A model generated the notes under the pieces. It did no database searches and was not told the origin of the DNA. It saw only the letters and a list, made by a program, of their open reading frames with translations. This document shows, one piece after another, positions 54,168 to 62,063 of a stretch of 64,000 nt of DNA. The translations under genes were made by a program, and so were the position numbers. The first letter of the stretch is position 1; the number at the start of each line of letters is the position of its first letter. Source of the DNA: Candidatus Obscuribacterales bacterium (GTDB lineage Bacteria; Cyanobacteriota; Vampirovibrionia; Obscuribacterales; Obscuribacteraceae); NCBI GenBank assembly GCA_020050685.1, contig JAGVKG010000031.1, forward strand, positions 1 through 64,000, written 5' to 3'.

Positions 54168-55055
54168 GTGCCGAACCAACAAACTGCACAACTGCTTGAT
54201 GGCAAGTCGTGTGCGAATTCTTGTCGTGAAGAGTTAAAAATTAAAATCGATGAAGTGCGCAAACGTGGTTTTCGCGCTCCGGGTTTAGCCGTTGTTTTGA
54301 TTGGAGACAATCCTGCTAGCCAGGTATATGTGAAGAACAAAGTTGCTGCTTGTAAAAAGGCGGGCATCGAAAGTTATTTGCATCAATTTCCTAAAGATGC
54401 CACGGAGGCTCAGGTATTGAATGCAATTGAAGAATTGAATGATAGCGATGAAGTGGATGGCATTTTGGTGCAGCTGCCATTGCCTGGGCATCTTCCGACT
54501 GACAAAATTTTGCATGCTGTGCGTCCGGATAAAGACGTAGATGGTTTGCATCCGTACAATCTTGGATTGTTGATGGCTGGTAAGCCGGGACTTCGGCCGT
54601 GTACACCGCAAGGCGTGATGGTTTTGCTGGAACGTTATAACATACCGTTGGCTGGCGCGAATGCCGTCGTGATTGGCCGCTCGAATCTTGTGGGCAAACC
54701 GGTGGCATTAATGCTGCAAGAACAAAATGCCACCGTGACAATGTGCCATTCGAAAAGTAAGAATTTGGAAGCGATTACAAGAGCCGCGGACATACTTGTA
54801 GTGGCTGCGGGCAGAGAATGTATGGTCAAAGGATCGTGGGTGAAGCCCGGAGCGGTTGTGGTTGATGTGGGTATCAATCGCAGAGTGGCGGCAAGCGGCG
54901 AGTTCGAATTAGTGGGCGATGTGGATTTTCAAGAGGTTGTGCAAGTTGCCTCACTCGTCACGCCGGTTCCCGGTGGTGTCGGTCCGATGACTGTGGCGAT
55001 GCTCTTGAGCAATACATTTTTAGCTTACCAAGAGCATATACTGCCAAAAGGTTGA
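54168..55055 (+). CDS. folD: Methylenetetrahydrofolate dehydrogenase/cyclohydrolase FolD
   Basis: This 295-residue bifunctional enzyme interconverts methylene-, methenyl- and formyl-tetrahydrofolate. Family motifs are SQVYVKNKVAACKKAGI, LPLPGHLP, PCTPQGVM, VIGRSNLVGKPVA and PVPGGVGPMTVAML. A GGAGG seven bases before GTG 54168 sets the start; the longer TTG reading at 54117 would pass through that site and adds non-family residues. Confidence 0.95.
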   Translation: MPNQQTAQLLDGKSCANSCREELKIKIDEVRKRGFRAPGLAVVLIGDNPASQVYVKNKVAACKKAGIESYLHQFPKDATEAQVLNAIEELNDSDEVDGILVQLPLPGHLPTDKILHAVRPDKDVDGLHPYNLGLLMAGKPGLRPCTPQGVMVLLERYNIPLAGANAVVIGRSNLVGKPVALMLQEQNATVTMCHSKSKNLEAITRAADILVVAAGRECMVKGSWVKPGAVVVDVGINRRVAASGEFELVGDVDFQEVVQVASLVTPVPGGVGPMTVAMLLSNTFLAYQEHILPKG

Positions 55056-55063
55056 CATGAGCA

Positions 55064-55150
55064 CGAAGATTCAGCGAAACGCAGCATTGCGAGGAGCAAT
55101 CAGAAGCGAGCGTCAAAAAGAGCGGAGGAGCCGATAGGCGACGGAGCGAT
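55064..55150 (+). repeat. Purine-rich intergenic repeat, copy B
   Basis: This segment opens TTCAGCGAAACGCAGC and continues with AGCG, AAAA, GCGGAGGAG, CGA and GGAGCGATTA blocks in the same order as copy A (29941-30040, opposite strand). No coding or terminator is evident. It sits directly between folD and the next gene. Confidence 0.5.
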
Positions 55151-55153
55151 TAA

Positions 55154-55774
55154 GTGATACCCCAATCAGAAAATGTAACTAAGAAGAGATTGCCTACATG
55201 GGCAAAACTCGTCATCGGTTTAGTTTTGGCTGCGATGATCAGTACTTCTCTTTTGATCTTTGGCATGGCGGTCTTCTTTCAAAAGGTTGCCAAGGAAGCG
55301 CAAGATCCAAATGCACTCATCAATTGTGCAAGAGAGATCGCCAACATCGAAACTCCCCTGCCGCCAGGCTATAAGTTTTCAATGGGTTTCGGCATGTTTG
55401 GTATCAACACCATAACTGTTGATCATCAGCCGGACAACCAAATGATTATTCTCATCAGTTATCCGAGCAAAGGCGATGAGAATGCCCAGGTTTTAGTAGA
55501 CAAGCTTTACGATAGCGGTTTGAACACGCCACAAGCCTCGGCACGTTTTCAGGAAGTAAAAGAAAAGGCGCAAACGACAGTCGGTGGCGAAAATATGCCT
55601 TACATAGTTGGCGTAATGGAAGACAAGAGCGGTACGAAATTTGAGGGGCTTGTAGGCTGTATTTGTAGCAAGAAAGCCCAGAAGAGTATTCTCGTTTACG
55701 GAATGCAGCCGCCCGGAGCGCCTTACAACAAGGATGTTACGATGGGTTTTCTCAAAACCATAAAAGGCTTTTGA
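55154..55774 (+). CDS. Single-span membrane protein, unknown function
   Basis: This 206-residue protein has a short cytosolic N-terminus, one membrane helix (LVIGLVLAAMISTSLLIFGMAVFF) at about 17-40 and a globular exported domain with NIETPLPPGYKF and QMIILISYPSKGDENAQV. I recognise no family. It starts at GTG directly after repeat copy B, with no clear ribosome site. The next gene is another small membrane protein. Confidence 0.62.
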   Translation: MIPQSENVTKKRLPTWAKLVIGLVLAAMISTSLLIFGMAVFFQKVAKEAQDPNALINCAREIANIETPLPPGYKFSMGFGMFGINTITVDHQPDNQMIILISYPSKGDENAQVLVDKLYDSGLNTPQASARFQEVKEKAQTTVGGENMPYIVGVMEDKSGTKFEGLVGCICSKKAQKSILVYGMQPPGAPYNKDVTMGFLKTIKGF

Positions 55775-55817
55775 TTGGTAGAATTATTGATGCTTGATTG
55801 GTCGCAGGAGAATTGAA

Positions 55818-56030
55818 ATGTCAGAAGAAGCGCACTCGGATCCCAGCAGACGCTGGCTAACTTTCTTCTTTATTTGCTTTGTTATCGTACAGGCAATAGG
55901 CGCTTTCGCCATCTTTACTTATAACGTCAATGCTCCAGAGCCGGAGCCGGGTAAGGGCGGGCATGGTGGCATGATATTGCCGGTTGATGGTGAGTACGCA
56001 CCACATGCCAGAGTTTGGCCAGTAGCGTAA
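55818..56030 (+). CDS. Small single-span membrane protein
   Basis: The protein has 70 residues. AGGAG lies seven bases before ATG 55818. One membrane helix (WLTFFFICFVIVQAIGAFAIF) is followed by a Pro/Gly-rich exposed tail (PEPEPGKGGHGG). No function is known. The stop is three bases before cinA, so it is probably co-transcribed with it. Confidence 0.6.
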   Translation: MSEEAHSDPSRRWLTFFFICFVIVQAIGAFAIFTYNVNAPEPEPGKGGHGGMILPVDGEYAPHARVWPVA

Positions 56031-56033
56031 GCG

Positions 56034-57323
56034 GTGGCAACGGCCGAAATTATTTGCATTGGCACCGAGATTTTGCTCGGGCAAATCCTCAACACGAATT
56101 CGCAATACTTGTCGCAAGAGTTGGCAGCGTTAGGCATAGACTGCCGCTGGCATTCTGTCGTTGGTGATTGCCGCAAGGATATCGAAGAGGCTTTTCGCCA
56201 AGCGCTCAATCGTGTCGATCTGATTGTTACGACTGGTGGCTTGGGTCCGACTTATGATGATCTGACAATCGAATCGTGGGGAAAGTTCTTCGGTCGGGAA
56301 ATGGTGTTCGATCAACCGACGATGGATCTAATCGAATCTTTGTTTGCCAAGCGAGGCATGTCTATGCCTGAGTCCAATCGTCGCCAGGCTTATCGACCGG
56401 ACGGGTCTGACATTTTACCTAATCCGGTCGGCACCGCCCCTGGTATCATCTGGAAATTGGATGAAAGTCTTTTGCGCGTGCGGCAAATCAATGATCCGGA
56501 AAAGGCGCGTTATGTGTTGACGTTCCCTGGCGTGCCGTCAGAAATGAAGGCAATGTGGGCGCAAACCGGCAGACCATATTTGGTCAAAACATTTGGTGAT
56601 GGTGTGGTTTGGTCCTGCGAAGTGAAACACTATGGCATTGGTGAGTCGGCACTGGCTCAAATGCACTCGGAATTGTTTGAATTGAAAAATCCGATTGTTG
56701 CACCGTACGCCGGCACCGGTGAGTGCCGTCTCTGCGTAACTGCCCGGGCGGAGAATGAAGATGCGGCACGCAAACTCGCTGAGCCCGTGATCGAAAAGAT
56801 CAAGAGAAAGAGCGGCACGCTGTTTTATGGATATGATGGTGACACTTTAGAATCCGTTGTTGGAGATCTTTTGGTCAAGCGCGGATTGACGGTTGCTTTA
56901 GCCGAGTCCTGCACGGGCGGACTTGTAAGCAAGCGATTGACCGATATTTCTGGCAGCTCAAGATACGTCAAGCTGAATTTAGTCACTTATTCCAATGAAG
57001 CAAAAGCAAAAATGCTCGGTGTACACGAATTCATACTGAACACAAAAGGTGCTGTCAGTCTTGAATGTGCCCATGCAATGGCAACTGGTGCTGCTCGTGT
57101 TGCATCTGCCGATATTGGTATCGGTGTTACCGGAATCGCCGGCCCCGATGGCGGCACTGCAGAAAAACCAGTCGGTCTCGTGTACGTGGCATTGGTTGCC
57201 GGTCACTACCAAACCGACAAGACTCTAAACTTTTCCAAGGACATGTCCCGCGCTGAAATTCGCCACCGCACAGCTAACGAAGCATTGAACATGCTCCGCT
57301 TGTACTTGCTAGATAGACAATAA
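56034..57323 (+). CDS. cinA: CinA: pyrophosphatase/NMN deamidase-type protein
   Basis: This 429-residue protein has the N-terminal COG1058 (MoCF-like) domain with ICIGTEILLGQILNTN and TTGGLGPTYDDLT, and the C-terminal PncC domain with AESCTGGLVSKRLTDISGSSRY and GVTGIAGPDGG. CinA hydrolyses ADP-ribose-type compounds and deamidates NMN in the pyridine nucleotide cycle; in some bacteria it is induced with recA for competence. The GTG start begins three bases after the upstream small gene. Confidence 0.93.
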   Translation: MATAEIICIGTEILLGQILNTNSQYLSQELAALGIDCRWHSVVGDCRKDIEEAFRQALNRVDLIVTTGGLGPTYDDLTIESWGKFFGREMVFDQPTMDLIESLFAKRGMSMPESNRRQAYRPDGSDILPNPVGTAPGIIWKLDESLLRVRQINDPEKARYVLTFPGVPSEMKAMWAQTGRPYLVKTFGDGVVWSCEVKHYGIGESALAQMHSELFELKNPIVAPYAGTGECRLCVTARAENEDAARKLAEPVIEKIKRKSGTLFYGYDGDTLESVVGDLLVKRGLTVALAESCTGGLVSKRLTDISGSSRYVKLNLVTYSNEAKAKMLGVHEFILNTKGAVSLECAHAMATGAARVASADIGIGVTGIAGPDGGTAEKPVGLVYVALVAGHYQTDKTLNFSKDMSRAEIRHRTANEALNMLRLYLLDRQ

Positions 57324-57335
57324 GGTGCCTGGATT

Positions 57336-58652
57336 TCAAATCTGGAATGGGTGTTCTTGTATCCAGTGGAAGCCACGATTGAGTAGGAGGAATTCCGGTG
57401 TGCTTTGATGATGCAAGATAGCATGGACTTGTTTGCCAGCATAAGTCCCATCCAGAATTAAAGTCTTATCGTCTGGTTGTGTGAAGCTCAGCTTACCGAC
57501 AAGTTCCGGTGGCGCACCAACTTCAGATTGGTCCATGCCCCGTAATTCAATCTTTTTTACTTTGCTGTCAATTTCTCCGTAATACAGATTGAGCTTGTTA
57601 TCTGCTGTTAACACGGAAACCCCTTCTGATTCTTCAAAAACAAGGCGCTGCCATTTTAAACTATCGGGGATTGTTTGCTGTCCTGCGGATGAGAACTGAT
57701 TTACACCCCAAATTCCATATAGTGAGTGTGACGAAGCAACCTTAACCTCTGTTCCTTGACGAATCATGTAATTAATCGGGGTGACGATTAAGTAGATAGC
57801 TACAAGAATTTGCACAAATAATATGATTTTATTGGGAATTGCATTTTTGAATAATGGTGCAGCGAAACGTGGCTCTACCGGTCGATTCAACACAAAGAAA
57901 TTGAAGAAGCGTTTCAGATCTGGTGCCAAGATAGCAAGACTCATCAAAAGCAAGTGCAAGGAAAAGAGCTTAACGGGTACGTCATAACACATGTTGAGCA
58001 TGAACACATTTGTCAGTGTACAAGCAGCAATCACTGCTCCTAGTGTGCGCAAGGGCGGAAATAGAAGTAGAATTCCTGGGAGCACTTCGGCGAATCCTGC
58101 AAATATACAATAGCTTCTGGACGCGCCTATGAATGTCCAAAGAAGAGCCATGGGAGAAGAGTTGCCGTAGGGCTCGAGAAGTGTGGTAACTGCTGGAACG
58201 GAGAACTGACCAAGTTTGGTTATGCCGTAAGTTAGTAGGGTGCCGGCTAACAGGAATGAAACAAACATCCTGAGCCATTCATAAAGTTGCGAATATTCTT
58301 TGCGATTTCGATCGAGAATTGTCCAGACACCTGTTGCGATACTTGCGAACATGAGCAAGCACAAAATTTGCACATAGTTATAAGTGGTATCACCACTGCC
58401 GTTGGTGAAAACGGTGATGTCTTTGTGGAGGCTGAGGATATGTTTGGCAACCCAGGGAACGAGCGAGTGCCAGATGAGATCGAGTTGTTTACCGACAAGC
58501 CTGTCGTAAGGCAGCCAAAAAAAAGTTGTGGCAGTCTTGTATAAGAGAAAATACGCAAAGACAAATCTAAAAGCAATCAGACCAGCAACTGGCCAATTCT
58601 TGCCAGCCGTAGTTGTTGCTGCGACCACTGGAGTTTTAAAGGTAACCGCCAT
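57336..58652 (-). CDS. DoxX-like/HTTM-type polytopic membrane protein
   Basis: This 438-residue protein has about eight membrane helices in residues 20-320 with DoxX-like features (LLAGTLLTYGITKLGQF, FAEVLPGILLLFPPLRTLGAVI). The last 110 residues are soluble with beta segments (KLSFTQPDDKTLILDGTYAGK). Strong AAGGAG seven bases before the start supports ATG 58652. Relatives are not well characterised, so no reaction is assigned. It converges on cinA. Confidence 0.7.
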   Translation of the reverse strand: MAVTFKTPVVAATTTAGKNWPVAGLIAFRFVFAYFLLYKTATTFFWLPYDRLVGKQLDLIWHSLVPWVAKHILSLHKDITVFTNGSGDTTYNYVQILCLLMFASIATGVWTILDRNRKEYSQLYEWLRMFVSFLLAGTLLTYGITKLGQFSVPAVTTLLEPYGNSSPMALLWTFIGASRSYCIFAGFAEVLPGILLLFPPLRTLGAVIAACTLTNVFMLNMCYDVPVKLFSLHLLLMSLAILAPDLKRFFNFFVLNRPVEPRFAAPLFKNAIPNKIILFVQILVAIYLIVTPINYMIRQGTEVKVASSHSLYGIWGVNQFSSAGQQTIPDSLKWQRLVFEESEGVSVLTADNKLNLYYGEIDSKVKKIELRGMDQSEVGAPPELVGKLSFTQPDDKTLILDGTYAGKQVHAILHHQSTPEFLLLNRGFHWIQEHPFQI

Positions 58653-58744
58653 ACAATCTCCTTTGAATTAGTGATTAGAGTATCGCGTGTAGGCTGTTTT
58701 ATAATTTGCAATTTCTCAAAAACTCTTGTTTCTGAGACGCCAGC

Positions 58745-58771
58745 GTGCCCTTTATCTTTTTCTAAGGGCAC
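58745..58771. other. Hairpin in spacer between DoxX-like and toxin genes
   Basis: GTGCCCTT (58745-58752) and AAGGGCAC (58764-58771) form a perfect 8-bp stem with an 11-base loop. No T run follows on either strand. Confidence 0.35.
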
Positions 58772-58783
58772 AGGCGATATCAT

Positions 58784-58843
58784 GCTTCACAACACATGTC
58801 ATGATCGAAATTTCAAAAGGGGCCGAGCTATGAGTTGTGAAGC
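58784..58843. other. 10-bp inverted repeat flanking end of queA remnant
   Basis: GCTTCACAAC (58784-58793) and GTTGTGAAGC (58834-58843) are perfect inverted repeats 40 bases apart. The right arm lies within the last codons of the queA remnant. It could be a decayed terminator or an element end. Confidence 0.35.
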
Positions 58844-58925
58844 TCGATGGTGGTTTCGCCATAGCCAACGAAGCGATATCTTTTGTTAATTGCTTCTTGG
58901 TAGGCGCTTATGGCTTTATGGTAAT
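58832..58925 (-). pseudogene. C-terminal remnant of a second queA
   Basis: Read on the - strand directly after the DUF5615 stop, the sequence gives SAYQEAINKRYRFVGYGE, which parallels the end of the intact QueA (SAYKEAIDKRYRFFSYGD). The nucleotide similarity is also strong over about 35 bases. Only about 27 codons remain, followed by a non-QueA tail and a stop. A 5' part is missing. It may mark a duplication of the queA 3' end around the toxin-antitoxin pair. Confidence 0.65.
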
Positions 58926-59254
58926 CACCGGATTTCTACAACTTTTGCGCCTGAATTAATTGCCTCCAGAAGATCCGGAAGAATATTGTTAAAGGTGGCA
59001 ACAAGAGCAGCATTACGGCAATTGCCCAGTCGCACCCATACGAAGACAGGACCGCTCGGATCTTTTCCAGACAAGTGGAGAAAGTCTTCGTCTTTGCTCA
59101 CGATCACACAATTGTGAGTTTTCGCGTAATTCCAAATCTCTTCGTCGCTGGCACGTTCGAGTCCGCAATTCGAAACGTGGATCGCATTCAATCCATGCGT
59201 TTGAAGATGCCCGACCAAAGCGAGAGGAAGTTGATTATCGATGAGATAGATCAT
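58925..59254 (-). CDS. DUF5615 PIN-like toxin
   Basis: This 109-residue PIN-fold-like protein has an N-terminal acidic segment MIYLIDNQLP, VIVSKDEDFLHL in the centre and a terminal DLLEAINS helix. DUF5615 proteins pair with DUF433 antitoxins and are predicted RNases. Its ATG overlaps the antitoxin stop by four bases (ATGA), the usual toxin-antitoxin coupling. The stop is followed at once by the queA remnant. Confidence 0.85.
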   Translation of the reverse strand: MIYLIDNQLPLALVGHLQTHGLNAIHVSNCGLERASDEEIWNYAKTHNCVIVSKDEDFLHLSGKDPSGPVFVWVRLGNCRNAALVATFNNILPDLLEAINSGAKVVEIR

Positions 59255-59487
59255 GCGGATTGCAGGACGGTATGATCTGTTTGCCTAGCAGCATATTCAA
59301 GGCATGCAAGGATATCTTCTTGTTCAAGTGATGGATAATCACGTAGGATTTCGGCGTGATCGGCACCCGAGCTCAATAGTTGCAGGACATCCACTACGCG
59401 CATGCGCGTTCCGCGCACGCACGGTCGGCCACCGCATTTGCCAGGCTCTACGGTAATCCGCTTCAGTAAATCAGCCTTGTCATTCAT
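59251..59487 (-). CDS. DUF433 antitoxin
   Basis: This 78-residue DUF433 helix-turn-helix protein has KCGGRPCVRGTRMRVVDVLQLL and YPSLEQEDILACLEYA. It should bind DNA at its own promoter and neutralise the DUF5615 protein. AAGG about eight bases before ATG 59487 sets the start; a GTG three codons upstream is an alternative. The pair lies between queA and its C-terminal remnant. Confidence 0.87.
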   Translation of the reverse strand: MNDKADLLKRITVEPGKCGGRPCVRGTRMRVVDVLQLLSSGADHAEILRDYPSLEQEDILACLEYAARQTDHTVLQSA

Positions 59488-59586
59488 TGGTCTCACCTTA
59501 TGGTAATACTATTTAGTTTATCATTGTGCGCCAATTCATCAAAAGTTTTTATAAGTCACAGAAATCAAACTTCTGGGATTGGATTG

Positions 59587-60753
59587 CTACAAAATTAGCA
59601 TGGCATCGCCGTAGCTGAAGAAGCGGTATCTTTTATCGATAGCTTCTTTGTAGGCGGACATGATCAAATCGTATCCAGCGAAAGCGGAGACCAAGACTAG
59701 CAAACTTGATTTGCTTAGGTGGAAATTGGTTGTCAGACCCTTGATGATTTTGAAGTCGTAGCCGGGGCTGATGTACAAAGAAGTCTTGTCTGATTGTACT
59801 GGTTCAAGCAATCCTGTCTTGCCGGCGGATTCAAGTGCCCGACAGGATGTGGTGCCAACTGCGATTACGCGGCGCCCTTCTTTGAGGGCTTTGTTGATGG
59901 TAGTGGCTGTGGATTCGCTGATGGAGAGTTCTTCTGATTCTATGTGGTGATCTTGCAGCGTTGTCGTAATTGGTTTGAATGTTCCTGGTCCAACATGCAA
60001 TGTGACTTTGCACAATTCGATTCCGCGATTGGTTAGTTTGGATAGCAATTGATCGGAGAAATGCAATCCGGCCGTGGGTGCGGCAACGGCTCCCGGTGTT
60101 TCAGCAAATACGGTTTGATAGCGATTGAGATCGGATTGTCTTTGTTTCGCTTCGCCTGAGTCGTCACCATCTTTGTCCCGGTGAATATAGGGAGGCAATG
60201 GAGCAGAACCGGCTAAAGAAAAAATCTTGTAAACGTTTTCTTGCGATCCGAGGCTTAAGAGCAAGCGCTTCTCGCCTTGTTCGGTGTGGATTATGTCTTT
60301 TACGTGAATTGATAGCTCGTTGTTCTGCGTTATTTCTTGTTGCCCTTGAGGGCGGGGAGACCCCGCCCCTACAGTGTGCGTCGAAATGTCGATGAATAAT
60401 TCTTCGCCGGGCTTCAATCTTTTCAATGGTGTGGCCATTGCTTGCCAAACGCCTAGGGTGTGTGGCTCAGCTTTGATAAGCAATATTTCTATGATGCCAC
60501 CGGTTGATCGGCGCGCAGTCAATCTTGCCGGTATCACTTTAGTGTCATTCACGACAAGCACATCGCCGGGCTTCAACAAATCAGCAATATCCTTGAATTG
60601 ATGATGCGAAATTGTTTGAGCCTTCCTGTCGACAAACATCAAACGCGATTGATCTCGCGTTGGCAGCGGCTCTTGCGCGATGAGCTCGGCTGGCAATTCG
60701 TATTCGAAATCGGCTAAAGTATATTCGCGGTTTGCAGTTTCTTTCATGGACAT
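59587..60753 (-). CDS. queA: tRNA preQ1(34) ribosyltransferase-isomerase QueA
   Basis: This 388-residue enzyme transfers ribose from SAM to 7-aminomethyl-deazaguanine in tRNA, forming epoxyqueuosine. Family motifs are YELPAELIAQEP, RLMFVDR, VNDTKVIPARL, GAVAAPTAGLHF, HVGPGTFKPI and the C-terminal RYRFFSYGDAMLI. A short insert, TVGAGSPRPQG, about a third of the way in, is encoded by palindromic repeat copy 4; the family does not have it. Its start codon region overlaps that of queG on the other strand. A second in-frame ATG lies at 60747. Confidence 0.94.
   Translation of the reverse strand: MSMKETANREYTLADFEYELPAELIAQEPLPTRDQSRLMFVDRKAQTISHHQFKDIADLLKPGDVLVVNDTKVIPARLTARRSTGGIIEILLIKAEPHTLGVWQAMATPLKRLKPGEELFIDISTHTVGAGSPRPQGQQEITQNNELSIHVKDIIHTEQGEKRLLLSLGSQENVYKIFSLAGSAPLPPYIHRDKDGDDSGEAKQRQSDLNRYQTVFAETPGAVAAPTAGLHFSDQLLSKLTNRGIELCKVTLHVGPGTFKPITTTLQDHHIESEELSISESTATTINKALKEGRRVIAVGTTSCRALESAGKTGLLEPVQSDKTSLYISPGYDFKIIKGLTTNFHLSKSSLLVLVSAFAGYDLIMSAYKEAIDKRYRFFSYGDAMLIL
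60348..60372 (-). repeat. GTAGGGG-type palindromic element, copy 4, inside queA
   Basis: Stem GGGCGGGG/CCCCGCCC (60350-60357 with 60361-60368) and loop AGA, identical to copy 3 over 26 bases. It lies in frame in queA and encodes VGAGSPRP. Confidence 0.9.
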
Positions 60754-61906
60754 TATTTTGGATTTGAAGGCAACGATTGTTGATATTGCTCAGTCTCTAG
60801 GTTTCCAGAGAACGGTAATTGGTGGGCTTGAGCCTATGGAGCAGGAAAGAGCCGAGTATGAGGCTTGGCTTGCTAAAGGCTTTGCCGCTGATATGGATTA
60901 TCTGCAGCGTACCCCACATTTTATGACATCTCCCCGCCTCCTGTACCCAGAAGCGCGTTCTGTGATCATAGTTTCAGCAAGTTACTACACGGAATTACCG
61001 CCGGATCCGGGTCCAGGATTTGGTCGCGTTGCTCGATATGCGGTCGGGCTTGACTACCACAGCGTGCTGCCGGCCAAGCTTTTGGCATTGAAGGAGCGAA
61101 TTGAGGAAAGTATCGGCCGGCCAATTTCCGGCAAAGGTTACACGGACAGCGTGCCGCTTTATGAACAGGGCATGGCAAGCCTGGCAGGACTTGGCTTTGC
61201 CGGCAAGAACACTTTGATCATCGGCCCCAAGCTTTCAGGCTCATACAATTTTGTGGCAGAGCTATTTTGCGATTTGGATTTGGAGCCTGATGAACCATAT
61301 AAAGGTACATGCGGGCAGTGCTTTCGCTGCGGGGATATTTGTCCGACCGATGCGATTGTGGATGCGGGCGAAATTAACGCGGGTCTATGTATTTCATATC
61401 TGACAATTGAGAACAAAGGTGCAATTCCGCTTGAACTTAGATCCAAGCTGGGCGGTTGGGTGTTTGGCTGCGATCTTTGCCAGGAAGTTTGTCCCTACAA
61501 TCAAAAACCACCGGAGACACAGTGGCAGGAATTTTTTCCACAATCTGGAACCGGTCACTATTTGAATTTGCTGGAATTATTGGATGAAATTGCGCCAAGT
61601 GACAGTGCGGATGGAAAGTTTAAGCAACGATTTGGTAAGACGCCTCTCAGTCGGCCAAAGCGCCGCGGGCTTTTGCGCAATGCCTTGGTCGTGCTGGGAA
61701 ATCAGAAGCCGGATGGGGCCTTGGAAGTACTGCGGCGATTTATAGACAAGGAATCTAACCCCATGCTGAGGGAGCATGCCGCCTGGGCAATTGCTCAACA
61801 GGGAACTTTATCGGCAAAAAAGACTCTTGAATCAATGATAGGGAACGAGTCCGATGAATTGACCCGGCAAGCAATTGGTAACCATATTGAATGTATGAAG
61901 TTGTAG
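60746..61906 (+). CDS. queG: Epoxyqueuosine reductase QueG
   Basis: This 386-residue cobalamin and [4Fe-4S] enzyme reduces epoxyqueuosine to queuosine in tRNA, the step after QueA. Two ferredoxin-type clusters are clear: CGQCFRCGDICPTDAI and CDLCQEVCPYN. The N-terminal part has the family RYAVGLDYHSVL, and the C-terminus contains HEAT-like repeats (LREHAAWAIAQQGT). ATG 60746 fits the family start. It is divergent from queA with the two start codons interlocked, so both promoters must lie inside the partner gene. Confidence 0.95.
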   Translation: MDIILDLKATIVDIAQSLGFQRTVIGGLEPMEQERAEYEAWLAKGFAADMDYLQRTPHFMTSPRLLYPEARSVIIVSASYYTELPPDPGPGFGRVARYAVGLDYHSVLPAKLLALKERIEESIGRPISGKGYTDSVPLYEQGMASLAGLGFAGKNTLIIGPKLSGSYNFVAELFCDLDLEPDEPYKGTCGQCFRCGDICPTDAIVDAGEINAGLCISYLTIENKGAIPLELRSKLGGWVFGCDLCQEVCPYNQKPPETQWQEFFPQSGTGHYLNLLELLDEIAPSDSADGKFKQRFGKTPLSRPKRRGLLRNALVVLGNQKPDGALEVLRRFIDKESNPMLREHAAWAIAQQGTLSAKKTLESMIGNESDELTRQAIGNHIECMKL

Positions 61907-61942
61907 CCAATCAGAAAAATAACCAATCAGTTACATCAAGAT

Positions 61943-61995
61943 TTGTCGAAGCATGAGGGGTCTTTCGTCGCGCCGCGCGCTCCTCAGGATGACAT
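61943..61995. repeat. GTCATCCTGAG-family repeat, 3' half copy
   Basis: TTGTCGAAGCATGAGGGGTC to GCTCCTCAGGATGACA parallels the right arm of the 33003-33092 palindrome, with GTCGCGC and GCTCCTCAG blocks conserved. The left arm is missing here. Confidence 0.7.
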
Positions 61996-62035
61996 GTTGG
62001 TGGATAGTTGTATAAGAAGTTGTTCGTGCTTTTCC

Positions 62036-62061
62036 GCGGGCGAGGCGTGCCTCGCCCCTAC
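62036..62061 (-). repeat. GTAGGGG-type palindromic element, copy 5
   Basis: Stem GGGCGAGGC/GCCTCGCCC (62038-62046 with 62049-62057), loop GT, followed by CTACGG on the + strand. It matches copy 2 closely and ends two bases before the WD40 gene stop, where it could end transcription. Confidence 0.75.
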
Positions 62062-62063
62062 GG

